Shown piece by piece: positions 34,790 through 42,512 of a stretch of 42,574 nucleotides of DNA; position 1 is the stretch's first letter, and each line of letters starts with the position of its first letter. The translations under genes and the position numbers were made by a program. The DNA lies in the NCBI RefSeq assembly GCF_946885885.1, contig NZ_CAMPHN010000022.1, forward strand, positions 1-42,574, given 5' to 3'. The notes beneath the pieces are model-generated. The model had not been told where the DNA came from and made no database searches. It saw only the letters and a list, made by a program, of their open reading frames with translations. This DNA comes from an uncultured Pseudomonas sp. Lineage in GTDB: Bacteria; Pseudomonadota; Gammaproteobacteria; Pseudomonadales; Pseudomonadaceae.

Positions 34790-34918
34790 ATGAGCGGAAC
34801 CCCAACTCCACCGCCAGGCTACAGAGCTGTGTTCTGTATGACCTTCAAGCATTGGCGGAGCGGCAAAGATGTACGCCGCAAGGACGGGCGCCCTTTCTGT
34901 TTCTTCGTGAAGCAGTAG
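34790..34918 (+). CDS. Small protein, 42 aa
   Basis: An ATG at 34790 with aagagg about 8 bp upstream gives MSGTPTPPPGYRAVFC and a basic, aromatic tail ending RRKDGRPFCFFVKQ. The frame extends upstream to 34646 but without a better start. I do not recognise a family; similar short proline-start basic proteins are common passengers in Pseudomonas islands. A hairpin follows directly, and the DUF2188 gene comes next. Confidence 0.5.
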   Translation: MSGTPTPPPGYRAVFCMTFKHWRSGKDVRRKDGRPFCFFVKQ

Positions 34919-34925
34919 CCCAAGC

Positions 34926-34951
34926 AGAGAGGCGGTGTAAACCGCCTCTCT
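34926..34951 (+). terminator. Strong hairpin after the small gene
   Basis: Ten-base-pair arms agagaggcgg/ccgcctctct with a 6-bp loop. There is no T-run, so it may act as a weak or factor-dependent terminator, or protect the 3' end of the mRNA. Confidence 0.5.
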
Positions 34952-34979
34952 CAACCATAGCCACACAGAGGTATTTACC

Positions 34980-35204
34980 ATGACAGGCAAGAATCAACAT
35001 GTCGTTCCACATGATGATAAATGGGCTGTGCGAGGCGCTGGTAACGGAAAAGTTACCAAGCAGTTCGATACCCAGCGAGAAGCTATAGAGCACGCACGAG
35101 GCATTGCGACCAACCAGCAAAGCGAGGTCTTGATCCACAACCAGCAAGGTCAAATTCGCGAGCGGAACAGCTACGGAAACGACCCATGCCCTCCAAAGGG
35201 ATGA
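34980..35204 (+). CDS. DUF2188 family protein
   Basis: A 74-residue protein with the DUF2188 layout: HVVPHDDKWAVRGAGNGKVT, then FDTQREAIEHARGIA and a strand SEVLIHNQQGQIRERNSYG ending in the Gly-Asn-Asp-Pro typical of the family. The fold is a small beta-alpha-beta domain of unknown function found mostly in bacteria and mobile islands. The start follows an agagg site at usual spacing. It lies between the small basic protein and the ImmA-like peptidase, all on the same strand, and is likely passenger DNA next to the Tn7-like module. Confidence 0.82.
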   Translation: MTGKNQHVVPHDDKWAVRGAGNGKVTKQFDTQREAIEHARGIATNQQSEVLIHNQQGQIRERNSYGNDPCPPKG

Positions 35205-35322
35205 CCCTAAGCCAGCGATAAGGATGTCGCGACCAGAACTGCTGGAACGTCGCCCTGATCGAGAAAGCTGCATTCAAGAACCGACGTTCCAGCCACTCAG
35301 GTAAACCTTGAGGCCGGTGGTT

Positions 35323-36006
35323 ATGAATGAAGAAAAAATACGAGAAGCAGTAGGCTGGCTGCATAAAGAAATCTGGGAAGGCAAAGAGCTTTTATGGCCT
35401 GATCGCCAACCAACTCCTATCCAGATGCTGCTGCCTGAAGTGGCTGCGCATATTCTTGGCTTCGACTACGACGAACTACCGAATTTAGGCTCCCCCCGTT
35501 TCAGCCGCCAAAAATATCGAGCCGTAGGGATTCTCAACCGCCCAGCCAATAGGATCGCCGTATCACTTGAGTATCCAGCGCATGTAAGACGGTTTACTGG
35601 AGCTCATGAAGTTGGTCACTGTATGTTGCACGACGATGAAGTCATGCATCGGGACATGCCTTTGGATGGAACGCCTAAAAGTGGGCACCCCCCAAAAGAG
35701 CGAGAAGCTAACTATTTCGCGGCATGCTTCCTAATACCTGCTCGACTTCTAGCACAAGCGTTCACAGCACAATTCGGGTTCAAAGGCCCCTTCCCTTTTA
35801 ACGACACCACCTGCTATCACCTGAACCCAACAGACCCCTGGTCTCTTCTAGAGGCAGAGGATGACTCGCTTGATCGGGAAATCGCACTTGCGCGATGCGC
35901 ACGTTTCAACAATCGCAGCCTGATTCCGCTTGCAGTTCAGTTCGGTGTATCAGATGTCGCCATGGCCATCAGGATAAAAGAATTGAAGCTTGTTCAATGG
36001 CCCTAA
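35323..36006 (+). CDS. ImmA/IrrE-type zinc metallopeptidase
   Basis: A 227-residue protein with the gluzincin motif AHEVGHCMLH near residue 95 and the downstream Glu-rich KEREANYFAACFLIP segment, which is the classic ImmA/IrrE (DUF955) pattern: HExxH and a third ligand Glu followed by A-x-x-F-A-A-x-L-L-x-P. Such enzymes cleave a repressor to derepress mobile elements or stress genes. The usual partner, an XRE repressor, is not adjacent. The ATG at 35323 is preferred over the TTG at 35308 because the protein core starts there and a gagg sequence is upstream. The N-terminal 60 residues are unassigned. Confidence 0.85.
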   Translation: MNEEKIREAVGWLHKEIWEGKELLWPDRQPTPIQMLLPEVAAHILGFDYDELPNLGSPRFSRQKYRAVGILNRPANRIAVSLEYPAHVRRFTGAHEVGHCMLHDDEVMHRDMPLDGTPKSGHPPKEREANYFAACFLIPARLLAQAFTAQFGFKGPFPFNDTTCYHLNPTDPWSLLEAEDDSLDREIALARCARFNNRSLIPLAVQFGVSDVAMAIRIKELKLVQWP

Positions 36007-36075
36007 GAACACGACAAAAAAGAGGACATATTTTTTCTACGTCGTTCTCTTCTACTGGTTTCGGCTTTACGCCGA

Positions 36076-36112
36076 GTCACTTTCTCTTTGCTCGCGCGAA
36101 AGAGAAAGTGAC
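36076..36112. repeat. 14-bp inverted repeat gtcactttctcttt
   Basis: Perfect arms at 36076-36089 and 36099-36112 separated by gctcgcgcg. The sequence type is frequent between Pseudomonas genes. As the first strong hairpin after the ImmA gene it may also end transcription. Confidence 0.75.
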
Positions 36113-36434
36113 CAAAGAGAAAGCGCGCTCGGCCTCCTGACGGGATTCGGGGATCGCGTTGTTTGGGCGATTTGTGGAAGACAGAGCGGAAGGCCAAAGC
36201 AGAGCGTAAAAGCCGAAGCCAAGGCATCGCGGCCAAGGCCGCTCCTACGGATTCGGTGAACATTCGTAGGATGGGTTGAGCGCAGCGATACCCATCAAGC
36301 AAACGATCACTCATGGTTATCGCGCAACTGCCCCCATCCTGCGGAACGGCCAAAATGATTGACCGCGCCTACACTCCCGAATGGGAGTACCCCTCGGATA
36401 TGCATTCAACGCAGCGAGTAGCCCAGATATCCAT

Positions 36435-36512
36435 GGTGGAAAACGCTTCGCGGTTTTCCACCCTACGCGGTGGCAGCCATTTGTAGGGTGGACAACGCGA
36501 AGCTTGTCCACC
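36435..36512. repeat. REP-like pair of hairpins with ccaccctacgcggtg core
   Basis: Hairpin 1 has arms ggtggaaaac/gttttccacc (36435-36444 and 36453-36462). Hairpin 2 has arms ggtggacaa/ttgtccacc (36487-36495 and 36504-36512). The DNA between them recurs downstream of the next gene (37791-37828). Confidence 0.75.
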
Positions 36513-36638
36513 GTGATAACCAACCACCGGTGACAGCCATCACTGCCACAGTTTTTGCTTTTCACCCCTCGATCACACAGCGCTGCAGATTTAGCCTCTG
36601 TACACTTCCGCTTTTGAACCAACGCCAGGGATGATGAA

Positions 36639-37691
36639 ATGCAACAGAAATGGATTGATCGCCCTGCTGCGGACACCGATTGGTTTGATCTGGCACTTGA
36701 GCTATCTAACGGCTTTTTCCGCCGGCACTTTTCCTTGTTGGCCAAGGTCGCCCCGCCACTCTTCGGCTTCGCCATATTCGTCTTCTATTTCTACCGCAAC
36801 CATTTCTACCCCAGCTTCGACCTGTTCCAGTTCTCCTCTTTGCTGCTTGCTGCCGCGGCCATTGGCTTCGCCGTCATTGGCGCCCTGGTAGTGCCGCTGT
36901 TCCTTCCGGGCCCCTGGATCTTCAACCAATTTCTCGAACACAAGACGATCAAGGATGAGCTGCGCTATTCGCGCCCCTATATCGATAACCAGCGTGTCTG
37001 GTGGGTCCTGAAACTGGGCTTTCTGGTGTACTGGCTTCCCTTCTTGGCCTGTACGACCGGACTGCTGACGGTCGCCCTTCTTGCTCCGAAGCTCTTTGTG
37101 CTGTCGATCATTCTGCTGCCCATTCTGGTCAGCCTGATCACCGGTCTAATCGTACAAGCCGCTTTTGGGTTGCCGCCGTTCAGCTTCCTTCGCTATCTAT
37201 GGGCTGCGGATGTAGCAGTCATGGCAGTAGGTGCGTTTATCACCTTTATGCTGGTGCAAACCGCACCGATCATCGAAGGGTTCGATATTGGCGCCTGGAA
37301 GTGGCTGGTTTATGTCGCGGTCATGCTGGCCGTCTCGCTTATAGCGGCGATATGCTCGTTTCTCTTTATCGCAGGCTGGAATGCCGCACTGCACTTTTCC
37401 GTATTCTTCGCACTGCTGATTGCCAGCTACAGCGGCCTACTCACCACCCTGCCAGATAAAACGGTGCGCGCCCTGGGACTCGGGAATTACCAAGCCGAGA
37501 CACTCCTGCTGGAGCAGAGCTACTGCGACGAGGCGACGCTGAAACGGCTAGCGTTGGATGAAGGCTGCGCACTGACAAAGATCCATGTCGTCTGGTCGCT
37601 TGGTGACAACCTGATACTTCGTACCGACGATAAACACACGATGCAAATTCCATCGAGATTCATTCGGGCCATTGTGAAGGCGGGCGAATAA
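36639..37691 (+). CDS. Polytopic membrane protein of unknown function
   Basis: A 350-residue protein with about eight hydrophobic segments between residues 38 and 285 (LFGFAIFVFYFY, LLLAAAAIGFAVIGALVVPLFL, LLTVALLAPKLFVLSIILLPILVSLI and others) and a soluble C-terminal domain of about 65 residues (ETLLLEQSYCDEATLKRLAL...). The C-terminal domain ends in short strands (NLILRTDDKHTMQIP). I do not recognise a transporter or enzyme signature. It is flanked on both sides by the same REP-like repeat, typical of a single-gene chromosomal unit in Pseudomonas. The ATG at 36639 lies behind aggga, at normal spacing. Confidence 0.75.
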   Translation: MQQKWIDRPAADTDWFDLALELSNGFFRRHFSLLAKVAPPLFGFAIFVFYFYRNHFYPSFDLFQFSSLLLAAAAIGFAVIGALVVPLFLPGPWIFNQFLEHKTIKDELRYSRPYIDNQRVWWVLKLGFLVYWLPFLACTTGLLTVALLAPKLFVLSIILLPILVSLITGLIVQAAFGLPPFSFLRYLWAADVAVMAVGAFITFMLVQTAPIIEGFDIGAWKWLVYVAVMLAVSLIAAICSFLFIAGWNAALHFSVFFALLIASYSGLLTTLPDKTVRALGLGNYQAETLLLEQSYCDEATLKRLALDEGCALTKIHVVWSLGDNLILRTDDKHTMQIPSRFIRAIVKAGE

Positions 37692-37773
37692 AGCAGGGCC
37701 TCCATGAGGAAAAATACCTGGGCAAGGGAGCGAAAAGAGCGAGCGAGTAGCCCGGATAACCGCCGCACCAAAT

Positions 37774-37828
37774 GGTGGATGAAAAGAGCGTCATCCACCC
37801 TACGCGGTGATAGGCATTTGTAGGGTGT
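37774..37828. repeat. REP-like hairpin, second copy
   Basis: The arms ggtggatga/tcatccacc (37774-37782 and 37791-37799) are followed by ccctacgcggtg and catttgtagggtg, closely matching the repeat at 36453-36490. The rest of the gap from 37692 to 38028 holds no gene I can support. Confidence 0.75.
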
Positions 37829-38028
37829 TGACCCTCCTTCCTTATCGTCCTACCCTCACCGCCAGCGCCTAAGAAACGCTTCACATAGCGGCACACCGCT
37901 CCCGAAAGAAAGCGGCCTATTCATCCCCATTGAGGTAATGGATATGCCCACACTCACCCGCCTTCGGCCCGAAGGCCGCTCGCCATATGCACGTCCCGCT
38001 CATGCAGCCTCCGGCCAGGAGGTGCGTC

Positions 38029-38487
38029 ATGTATGACGAAGTGCTGATCCCCACCACGTTCATTCGTCATCGCCGCCAGCTGCGTGCGTTGCTGTTGGAT
38101 GGCCAGCCCTGGTTCGCCGCCCGCGACCTCGGGCGCTTGCTCAACCATCGCATCGAGGACGGTGTGCGCCGCAACCTGGACGACGATCAGTTACTGGTCG
38201 CCCGGCTGCGTTGCGGCGATGGTGGCCATGAGCCGGCGCTGTTGATCAGCGAGTCAGGTGTCTATGTCGCGCTGCTGCACTATTACCACCCGGAAAACCG
38301 CTGCTTGCGCCAATGGCTGACCCATGAGGTCATTCCGCTGCTGCGCGACCAATACCAGAACTGCGACGCCGCCCCGCGCCGCCGTCTGCTGCAATGGCAG
38401 GCGCTGGAGCTGGACGTGCTGCATTGGCAGGGGCAGCTGTGGGTACCCTATGGCGAACTGCCCCGGCTGGTCGGCGGGACGAGCTAA
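38029..38487 (+). CDS. Bro-N domain protein
   Basis: A 152-residue protein whose first 110 residues match the Bro-N domain first seen in baculovirus repeated ORFs and in phage antirepressors: LDGQPWFAARDLGRLLNH, LLVARLRCG, LLISESGVYVALLHYYHPE and RQWLTHEVIPLLR. The Bro-N fold binds DNA. The C-terminal 40 residues are basic, then aromatic. The ATG at 38029 is fixed by aggagg 6 bp upstream. Short Bro-N proteins are scattered through Pseudomonas chromosomes and are probably domesticated phage regulators. It is convergent with the HEPN gene across a long hairpin. Confidence 0.85.
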   Translation: MYDEVLIPTTFIRHRRQLRALLLDGQPWFAARDLGRLLNHRIEDGVRRNLDDDQLLVARLRCGDGGHEPALLISESGVYVALLHYYHPENRCLRQWLTHEVIPLLRDQYQNCDAAPRRRLLQWQALELDVLHWQGQLWVPYGELPRLVGGTS

Positions 38488-38578
38488 CCCGAAGGCCGAT
38501 GGTGGGCAACGCGCAGCCTGTCCACCATCGCTCACGGGCTCGCAGTCAATCAATTCAATGCATCGGCAAGCGAGCCTT

Positions 38579-38633
38579 CTAGGGTCTGTTGCCGTTTCAG
38601 CGCAAGCCGCGATGAAACGGCAACAGACCCTAG
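38579..38633. terminator. 21-bp perfect inverted repeat, likely bidirectional terminator
   Basis: The arms at 38579-38599 and 38613-38633 are exact reverse complements (outer bases ctagggtctg, inner gccgtttca) with a 13-bp loop. It lies between convergent genes and contains the stop codon of the minus-strand HEPN gene (38632-38630). Confidence 0.65.
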
Positions 38634-39052
38634 GACAACCCTGCCTTATGCTCGCGCAGCCATTGCTCCACCTGCTCGAGCAATTCGCTCGCCCGAGCCA
38701 CAGCCTCTTGCGCCATTGCGGCGCTGACCGGCTCTCCGGAATAGTCCGCGACATTACGCTGCTTACGCAGGCTGTCGAGTACCACCATGGCCTTGCTATC
38801 CAAACCGATGGTCCGTGGCAAGCTCTGAATCATGGTCTGGTGGTGGCCCGGCGTACTGGTCAGCGTCCGGAAGCCATGGGCCTGGAGCGCCGCATTCGCC
38901 GATTGCATGATGCACTTATAAGCCATGTCGAAACGGCCTTCGCTGCTCATGTCGGCCAGCTGGGCGTCCGCCAAGCTGCGTTTGGCGGCCTCGAGCAGGC
39001 GCCCGACATTCGCGTCATCCGGCTCGATGCGCTCCAGCAAACGCCCCAGCAA
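38630..39052 (-). CDS. HEPN-domain protein of an MNT-HEPN pair
   Basis: A 140-residue all-helical protein with a HEPN-like core: GRFDMAYKCIMQSANAALQA, a central HHQTMIQSLPRTIGL and LRKQRNVADYSG. The RNVADY string stands where HEPN nucleases carry R-x4-6-H; the His is replaced, so RNase activity is doubtful. The gene follows the nucleotidyltransferase gene by 10 bp in the same operon, matching MNT-HEPN toxin-antitoxin modules in which the MNT modifies and silences HEPN. The start is a TTG at 39052; no ATG is available in this frame near the preceding stop, although aaggagcgggg lies upstream. Confidence 0.75.
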   Translation of the reverse strand: MLGRLLERIEPDDANVGRLLEAAKRSLADAQLADMSSEGRFDMAYKCIMQSANAALQAHGFRTLTSTPGHHQTMIQSLPRTIGLDSKAMVVLDSLRKQRNVADYSGEPVSAAMAQEAVARASELLEQVEQWLREHKAGLS

Positions 39053-39062
39053 ATTTCCAGTG

Positions 39063-39692
39063 TCATCCCCGCTCCTTGGGCTCGATCAAGTCATGCTCCG
39101 TGCCAATCACGAATAGTTTGGGCCTTTCCAGTATCTGCCTTGCAAACGCCCCCCGCTCGGCCACCAGCTGCAGCCACTCGGGTTTGGGATACACCTTGGG
39201 GTTGATCTCACGGCCCAGGGTTTCCTGCAATGGGTAGAGCTCGGTCACCAGCTCGCTAAAACCCACATCGCCGATGACCAGCAAATCGATATCGCTCGCT
39301 GCGTTCGCCTTGCCACTTGCCATCGAACCGAATACGAAAGCCACTTCGATCCGCCCCACGAGTGGTTGTAACCCGTCCGCCAATACATCCGCCAAACCAC
39401 TGGTCTTGCGTAGGATGCTGGCAAGCTCTTCAAAAATGGGGCAATCACGATTGGCGCGGTAATGCATTTGGTTGCCGACCGGCACTTTCAATAGCAGGTC
39501 GACCTCTACCATCTTGGCCAGCTCGCGACTCAGCGTACCGGAAAGCGTACCGGTAAGCCGGGCGATTTCCCGCTGGTGGTATTGCCGGTCCGCATGCAAG
39601 AGCAGAAGCGTCAGCACCTTTCGCCGATATTCGCTGAATAGCAATGTGGCTAGCGACACAAGAACACCAATACGCTGCTTTAAAGGCAGCAA
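39063..39692 (-). CDS. Nucleotidyltransferase (MNT) with N-terminal winged helix
   Basis: A 209-residue protein with a winged-helix domain at residues 15-85 (SEYRRKVLTLLLLHADRQYH, REIARLTG, LSRELAKMVEVDLL) followed by a minimal nucleotidyltransferase: FVFGSMASGKANAASDIDLLVIGD near 120-140, the GS-x-DxD signature that binds metal and NTP. MNT proteins of this type AMPylate a HEPN partner; the HTH gives autoregulation. The HEPN gene follows 10 bp downstream. The start at 39692 gives the complete winged helix; an internal start would remove it. The module is a likely toxin-antitoxin or stabilisation unit in chromosome-like DNA. Confidence 0.82.
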   Translation of the reverse strand: MLPLKQRIGVLVSLATLLFSEYRRKVLTLLLLHADRQYHQREIARLTGTLSGTLSRELAKMVEVDLLLKVPVGNQMHYRANRDCPIFEELASILRKTSGLADVLADGLQPLVGRIEVAFVFGSMASGKANAASDIDLLVIGDVGFSELVTELYPLQETLGREINPKVYPKPEWLQLVAERGAFARQILERPKLFVIGTEHDLIEPKERG

Positions 39693-40086
39693 TTGAAGCC
39701 TAAAAAGCAGCGATATGCCAGCCCAACTACAGTCGATGATCGAAACAATAGGGGGCGCACTAGATTTGCCCTCAGAACGGACTACAAGTTGGGCGGCAAT
39801 GTGGCGAGGGCCTCGAACTCTGTGATGAGAGCGAAAAGGGGGACAGATTTATTATCCTCGTTGCCCGAGACCACTGATTTCTCACTTACGACCTTACGAC
39901 AAGTTACTTTTTCTTTACTCGCTACGCTCGACCTTCGAGCCAGCCTGCAACTGTTACTTCGTTTCGCTGCCCTCAGCACTCCCCCGAGAGTCGACACAGC
40001 GGGGCATCCCTGACCCAGAAAACCAGCCGCGCGGACATTATGCTGGCCACCCAACGACTGAAGGATTTGGTAAAGGAGTTAGGCCC
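39693..40086. other. Intergenic stretch with a toxin remnant
   Basis: 394 bp. The 106-residue plus-strand ORF at 39693-40013 has no ribosome-binding site or sensible composition and is not called. The last 75 bp encode the C-terminus of a truncated toxin. Confidence 0.5.
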
Positions 40087-40090
40087 ATGA
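40013..40090 (+). pseudogene. 3' remnant of a HigB/RelE-type toxin gene
   Basis: The frame ending with TGA at 40088-40090 reads TQKTSRADIMLATQRLKDLV, then KELGP. This is the usual C-terminal helix of phage-derived Gp49/HigB-like toxins (KKTQKTPxxEIxLAxxRLxxY). The stop overlaps the antitoxin ATG by 4 bp, as in intact modules. Upstream the frame loses similarity, so the toxin has been deleted except for its last 25 codons. Confidence 0.65.
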
Positions 40091-40365
40091 GCCAACGTTT
40101 TGAAAGCGTCTGGGATGCCATTGAAGACACCCCAGCCCAAGCCGAAAACATGAAGGTGCGGTCCGCGTTGATGATCGCCTTGAAAGAACGCATTGAGGCT
40201 GAAGGCTTGTCGCAAGCGAACGCGGCCAAGCTGTTCGGCGTCACTCAGCCACGTATTTCTGATCTGCTTCGCGGCAAGGTCACGCTATTCAGCATCGACA
40301 CACTGATCAACATGCTGGCCACCGCTGGGCTGCATGTAGAGCTGCATATCGCTCAAGCAGCCTAA
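40087..40365 (+). CDS. XRE-family antitoxin, HigA-like (orphan)
   Basis: A 92-residue protein with the compact antitoxin layout: a short acidic N-terminus (FESVWDAIEDTPAQAENMK) that normally contacts the toxin, then an HTH (LKERIEAEGLSQANAAKLFG, VTQPRISDLLRGKVTLFSID) and LINMLATAGLHVEL. This is the HTH_37-type family of phage-derived toxin-antitoxin modules, where the antitoxin follows the toxin. The toxin is reduced to its last 25 codons, so the gene is probably an orphan repressor. aaaggag stands 10 bp before the ATG. It is convergent with, and overlaps by 4 bp, the addiction-module protein gene. Confidence 0.85.
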   Translation: MSQRFESVWDAIEDTPAQAENMKVRSALMIALKERIEAEGLSQANAAKLFGVTQPRISDLLRGKVTLFSIDTLINMLATAGLHVELHIAQAA

Positions 40366-40592
40366 GAACATCCGATCAGGGCTCTGGCCTTCCTCATCAC
40401 CTCATCAGCGGGCACAGCCTGAACCGAGCCACTATCGAGCTCTTCTGCGCGCCGCCGTGCTTCAAGCAACCAATCTGATCGAAGCTCTTCTTCTGAGGGG
40501 GTTTCCAGGCTCAAGACCAAGCGCTGGATCAGCTGTGCCCGCTCCTCCTTGGGAAGGCGCAGGGCTTCATCCTCAATTTTCTGCTGATCCAT
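40362..40592 (-). CDS. Addiction module protein (antitoxin component, orphan)
   Basis: A 76-residue protein beginning MDQQKIEDEALRLPKEERAQ and continuing LIQRLVLSLE, with WLLEARRRAEELDSG and PADEVMRKARALIG; this is the pattern of the putative addiction-module component family, which normally precedes a RelE/ParE toxin. Downstream on its strand there is only the opposite-strand XRE gene, overlapping by 4 bp, so the toxin is absent. The ATG at 40592 gives the full conserved N-terminus. It may have lost its partner in the same rearrangements that truncated the neighbouring toxin. Confidence 0.82.
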   Translation of the reverse strand: MDQQKIEDEALRLPKEERAQLIQRLVLSLETPSEEELRSDWLLEARRRAEELDSGSVQAVPADEVMRKARALIGCS

Positions 40593-40697
40593 GACAAAAC
40601 CTCTCGCTTATCCACCGGTAAATCTTGGCGCGGATGGCTAGCGGGTGCAGCACCAAGCCTGCCCAAGCCCCGCCGAGGGGGCGCTATATCGCCCAGC

Positions 40698-41597
40698 CTA
40701 CAACGTACAAAGCCCTCCCGGCACCGCCATCACCCAATCCCGCACCGCCTGTATGGTCGGGTCGTTCTTGCGGTTTTCCGGGTACACCAGGAAGAAGGGT
40801 TTGCCTTCCAGTTCCGGGCCGAAGGGCTGTACCAGACGCCCTTCGCGCAGTTCATCCTCGATCAGTTGACGGCTCATCAGCGCCACGCCCTGCGCGCCGA
40901 TGGCGGCCGAGACGGCGTGGGTCTCGTCGGAGAACACCAGCCCGGCGCTGACATCCAGCCCCGGCACCTTGGCCTGCTTCTGCCACGCGGCCCAATCGAT
41001 GGGCGAAGAAACGGCGGCCTGATTGCGAAAGTGGATCAGCGAATGCTTTGCCAATTCGGCCGCATCCTGCAAGCCGAGATGCGGGCTGCAAGCCGGGATA
41101 AAGGTGTTGTCGAACAGCTTCTCGGCCACCAGCCCCGGCCAGCGACCGTCGCCATAACGAATGGCGATATCCGCGGTGACGCCATCCAGGGCGACCGGCT
41201 CATGGGAGGCGTGGATACGCAGGTCGATATCGGGATGGGCATCGCGCAGCAGGCATACCCAGGACAGCAGCCAACGCACCGCCACAGCAGGCGTGGTGCT
41301 GAGCGTAATGGCCTGGCGACAGGGCAGCGCGCTGAGACGCACCGCCGTTGCGCTGATGCTGTCGAAGGCGCTTTCCAGCACCTGCTGCAGCTCGCGCCCC
41401 TGGGCGGTCAATTCGAGCTGGCGCGGCTTGCGTAGAAACAGCGCGACACCGAGCGACTCTTCCAGCGCACGGATCTGGTGACTGATCGCCGTCGCAGTAA
41501 CCGAGAGTTCTTCTGCGGCCTGCTTGGCGCTCTCGTGGCGAGCGGCCGCCTCAAAGGCCCGCAGGGCAGAAAGCGAAGGTAACCAGCGCTGCGCCAT
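40698..41597 (-). CDS. LysR-family transcriptional regulator, GcvA-like
   Basis: A 299-residue LysR regulator. The N-terminal winged HTH reads LPSLSALRAFEAAARHESAK then LSVTATAISHQIRALEESLG, and the LysR substrate-binding domain spans about 95-295 (ITLSTTPAVAVRWLLSWV; IAIRYGDGRWPG; VALMSRQLIEDEL), closest in style to GcvA-type regulators. I chose the ATG at 41597 because MAQRWLPSLSALR is the standard opening and gagag is upstream; the frame extends 33 codons further without conservation. It is divergent from an azoreductase gene, which it most likely activates in response to a quinone or similar compound. Confidence 0.9.
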   Translation of the reverse strand: MAQRWLPSLSALRAFEAAARHESAKQAAEELSVTATAISHQIRALEESLGVALFLRKPRQLELTAQGRELQQVLESAFDSISATAVRLSALPCRQAITLSTTPAVAVRWLLSWVCLLRDAHPDIDLRIHASHEPVALDGVTADIAIRYGDGRWPGLVAEKLFDNTFIPACSPHLGLQDAAELAKHSLIHFRNQAAVSSPIDWAAWQKQAKVPGLDVSAGLVFSDETHAVSAAIGAQGVALMSRQLIEDELREGRLVQPFGPELEGKPFFLVYPENRKNDPTIQAVRDWVMAVPGGLCTL

Positions 41598-41716
41598 AGA
41601 TGAATTTCTCTCACTCGTATCGGAAAATAATCGTCGGTTGTCGCGCTTAAGCACTGAACCTAGCCTGAGTCTGCTGCGAATAACAGATGAATTCAACTTC
41701 AGATAGGAGACTCGAC
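41598..41716. promoter_or_regulatory. Divergent LysR/azoreductase promoter region
   Basis: The 119-bp gap between the two divergent starts should contain the LysR binding site. I could not single out one T-N11-A box with confidence. Confidence 0.5.
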
Positions 41717-42418
41717 ATGCCCCACATCCTGCACCTGGATGCCAGCGCTCGCCCCGGCCTCGCCGGCAAGGATCAACACGGCTCGCACAGTCGCAACCTC
41801 AGCCAGCGCTTTGTCAGCCAATGGCTGGCCCGCCGAGCGCAGGACAGCCTTACTTACCGTGACATCGGTCAGAACCCGCCGTCCTTTATCAGCCATGACT
41901 GGATCGCCTCCTCCTTTACTCCGGAGCAGCAGCGCGAGCCGTGGATGCGGGAAACGCTGGCGGAGAGCGACCTGCTGGTCGATGAGTTGATTGCGGCGGA
42001 CGTGCTGGTGATCGGCACGCCGCTTTATAACTTCGGCATGCCGGCCGCGCTCAAGGCGTGGATCGACCAGGTCGTGCGCCCCGGCAGAACCGTGGACATC
42101 GATGAGAGCAATCCGCTCGATCCTTATGTGCCAAAGCTGGCCGACCGGCCACGGCATGCCGTCATCCTCACGGCCAGAGGCGGTATCGGCTTCGACGTCG
42201 GTGGCGAGATGGCCCATATGAACCATCTGGAACCGAACCTGATCACCGCCCTCGGCTTTATCGGCATTACCCAGGTGCACCAGATTGCGATCGAGGGTCA
42301 GGAAGTAGGTGGGGAGCTGCTGGCCGAGTCGGTGGCTCAGGCCCTGAACAAGGTCGATGCCTTGGTGGCGCAGCTGCAGCAGGCGCTGCAAGTGAAGCGG
42401 ACGCCAGAGCCGGCCTGA
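41717..42418 (+). CDS. azoR: FMN-dependent NADH-azoreductase
   Basis: A 233-residue flavodoxin-fold quinone/azo reductase: HILHLDASARPG then SHSRNLSQRFV forms the FMN phosphate loop, VLVIGTPLYNFGMPAALKAW binds the isoalloxazine ring, and ILTARGGIG is the third FMN contact of AzoR. It uses NADH to reduce quinones and azo compounds in two-electron steps in the cytoplasm. The ATG at 41717 has taggaga 6 bp upstream; the frame starts at 41687 but the extra ten codons are not conserved. It is slightly longer than E. coli AzoR (about 200 residues). The adjacent divergent LysR gene is its probable regulator. Confidence 0.9.
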   Translation: MPHILHLDASARPGLAGKDQHGSHSRNLSQRFVSQWLARRAQDSLTYRDIGQNPPSFISHDWIASSFTPEQQREPWMRETLAESDLLVDELIAADVLVIGTPLYNFGMPAALKAWIDQVVRPGRTVDIDESNPLDPYVPKLADRPRHAVILTARGGIGFDVGGEMAHMNHLEPNLITALGFIGITQVHQIAIEGQEVGGELLAESVAQALNKVDALVAQLQQALQVKRTPEPA

Positions 42419-42512
42419 AAACCGCCGGCCTGCGCCCTGCGGTTTCCACCCGGCAGGGCGCGGCAAGCGAATAGCCCGGACATCCAGGGTGGCAAAAAGC
42501 CTACGGCTCGCC

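Larger units (their letters stand above)
36007..36638. other. Intergenic region with Pseudomonas-type hairpin repeats
   Basis: 632 bp without a gene. It contains a 14-bp inverted repeat at 36076-36112 and two hairpins within 36435-36512. It probably marks the return to chromosomal DNA. Confidence 0.6.

Noticed and set aside
39693..40013. ORF of 106 aa before the toxin remnant.
   Set aside because: No ribosome-binding site, and its composition looks like a chance frame across repeat-like intergenic DNA.
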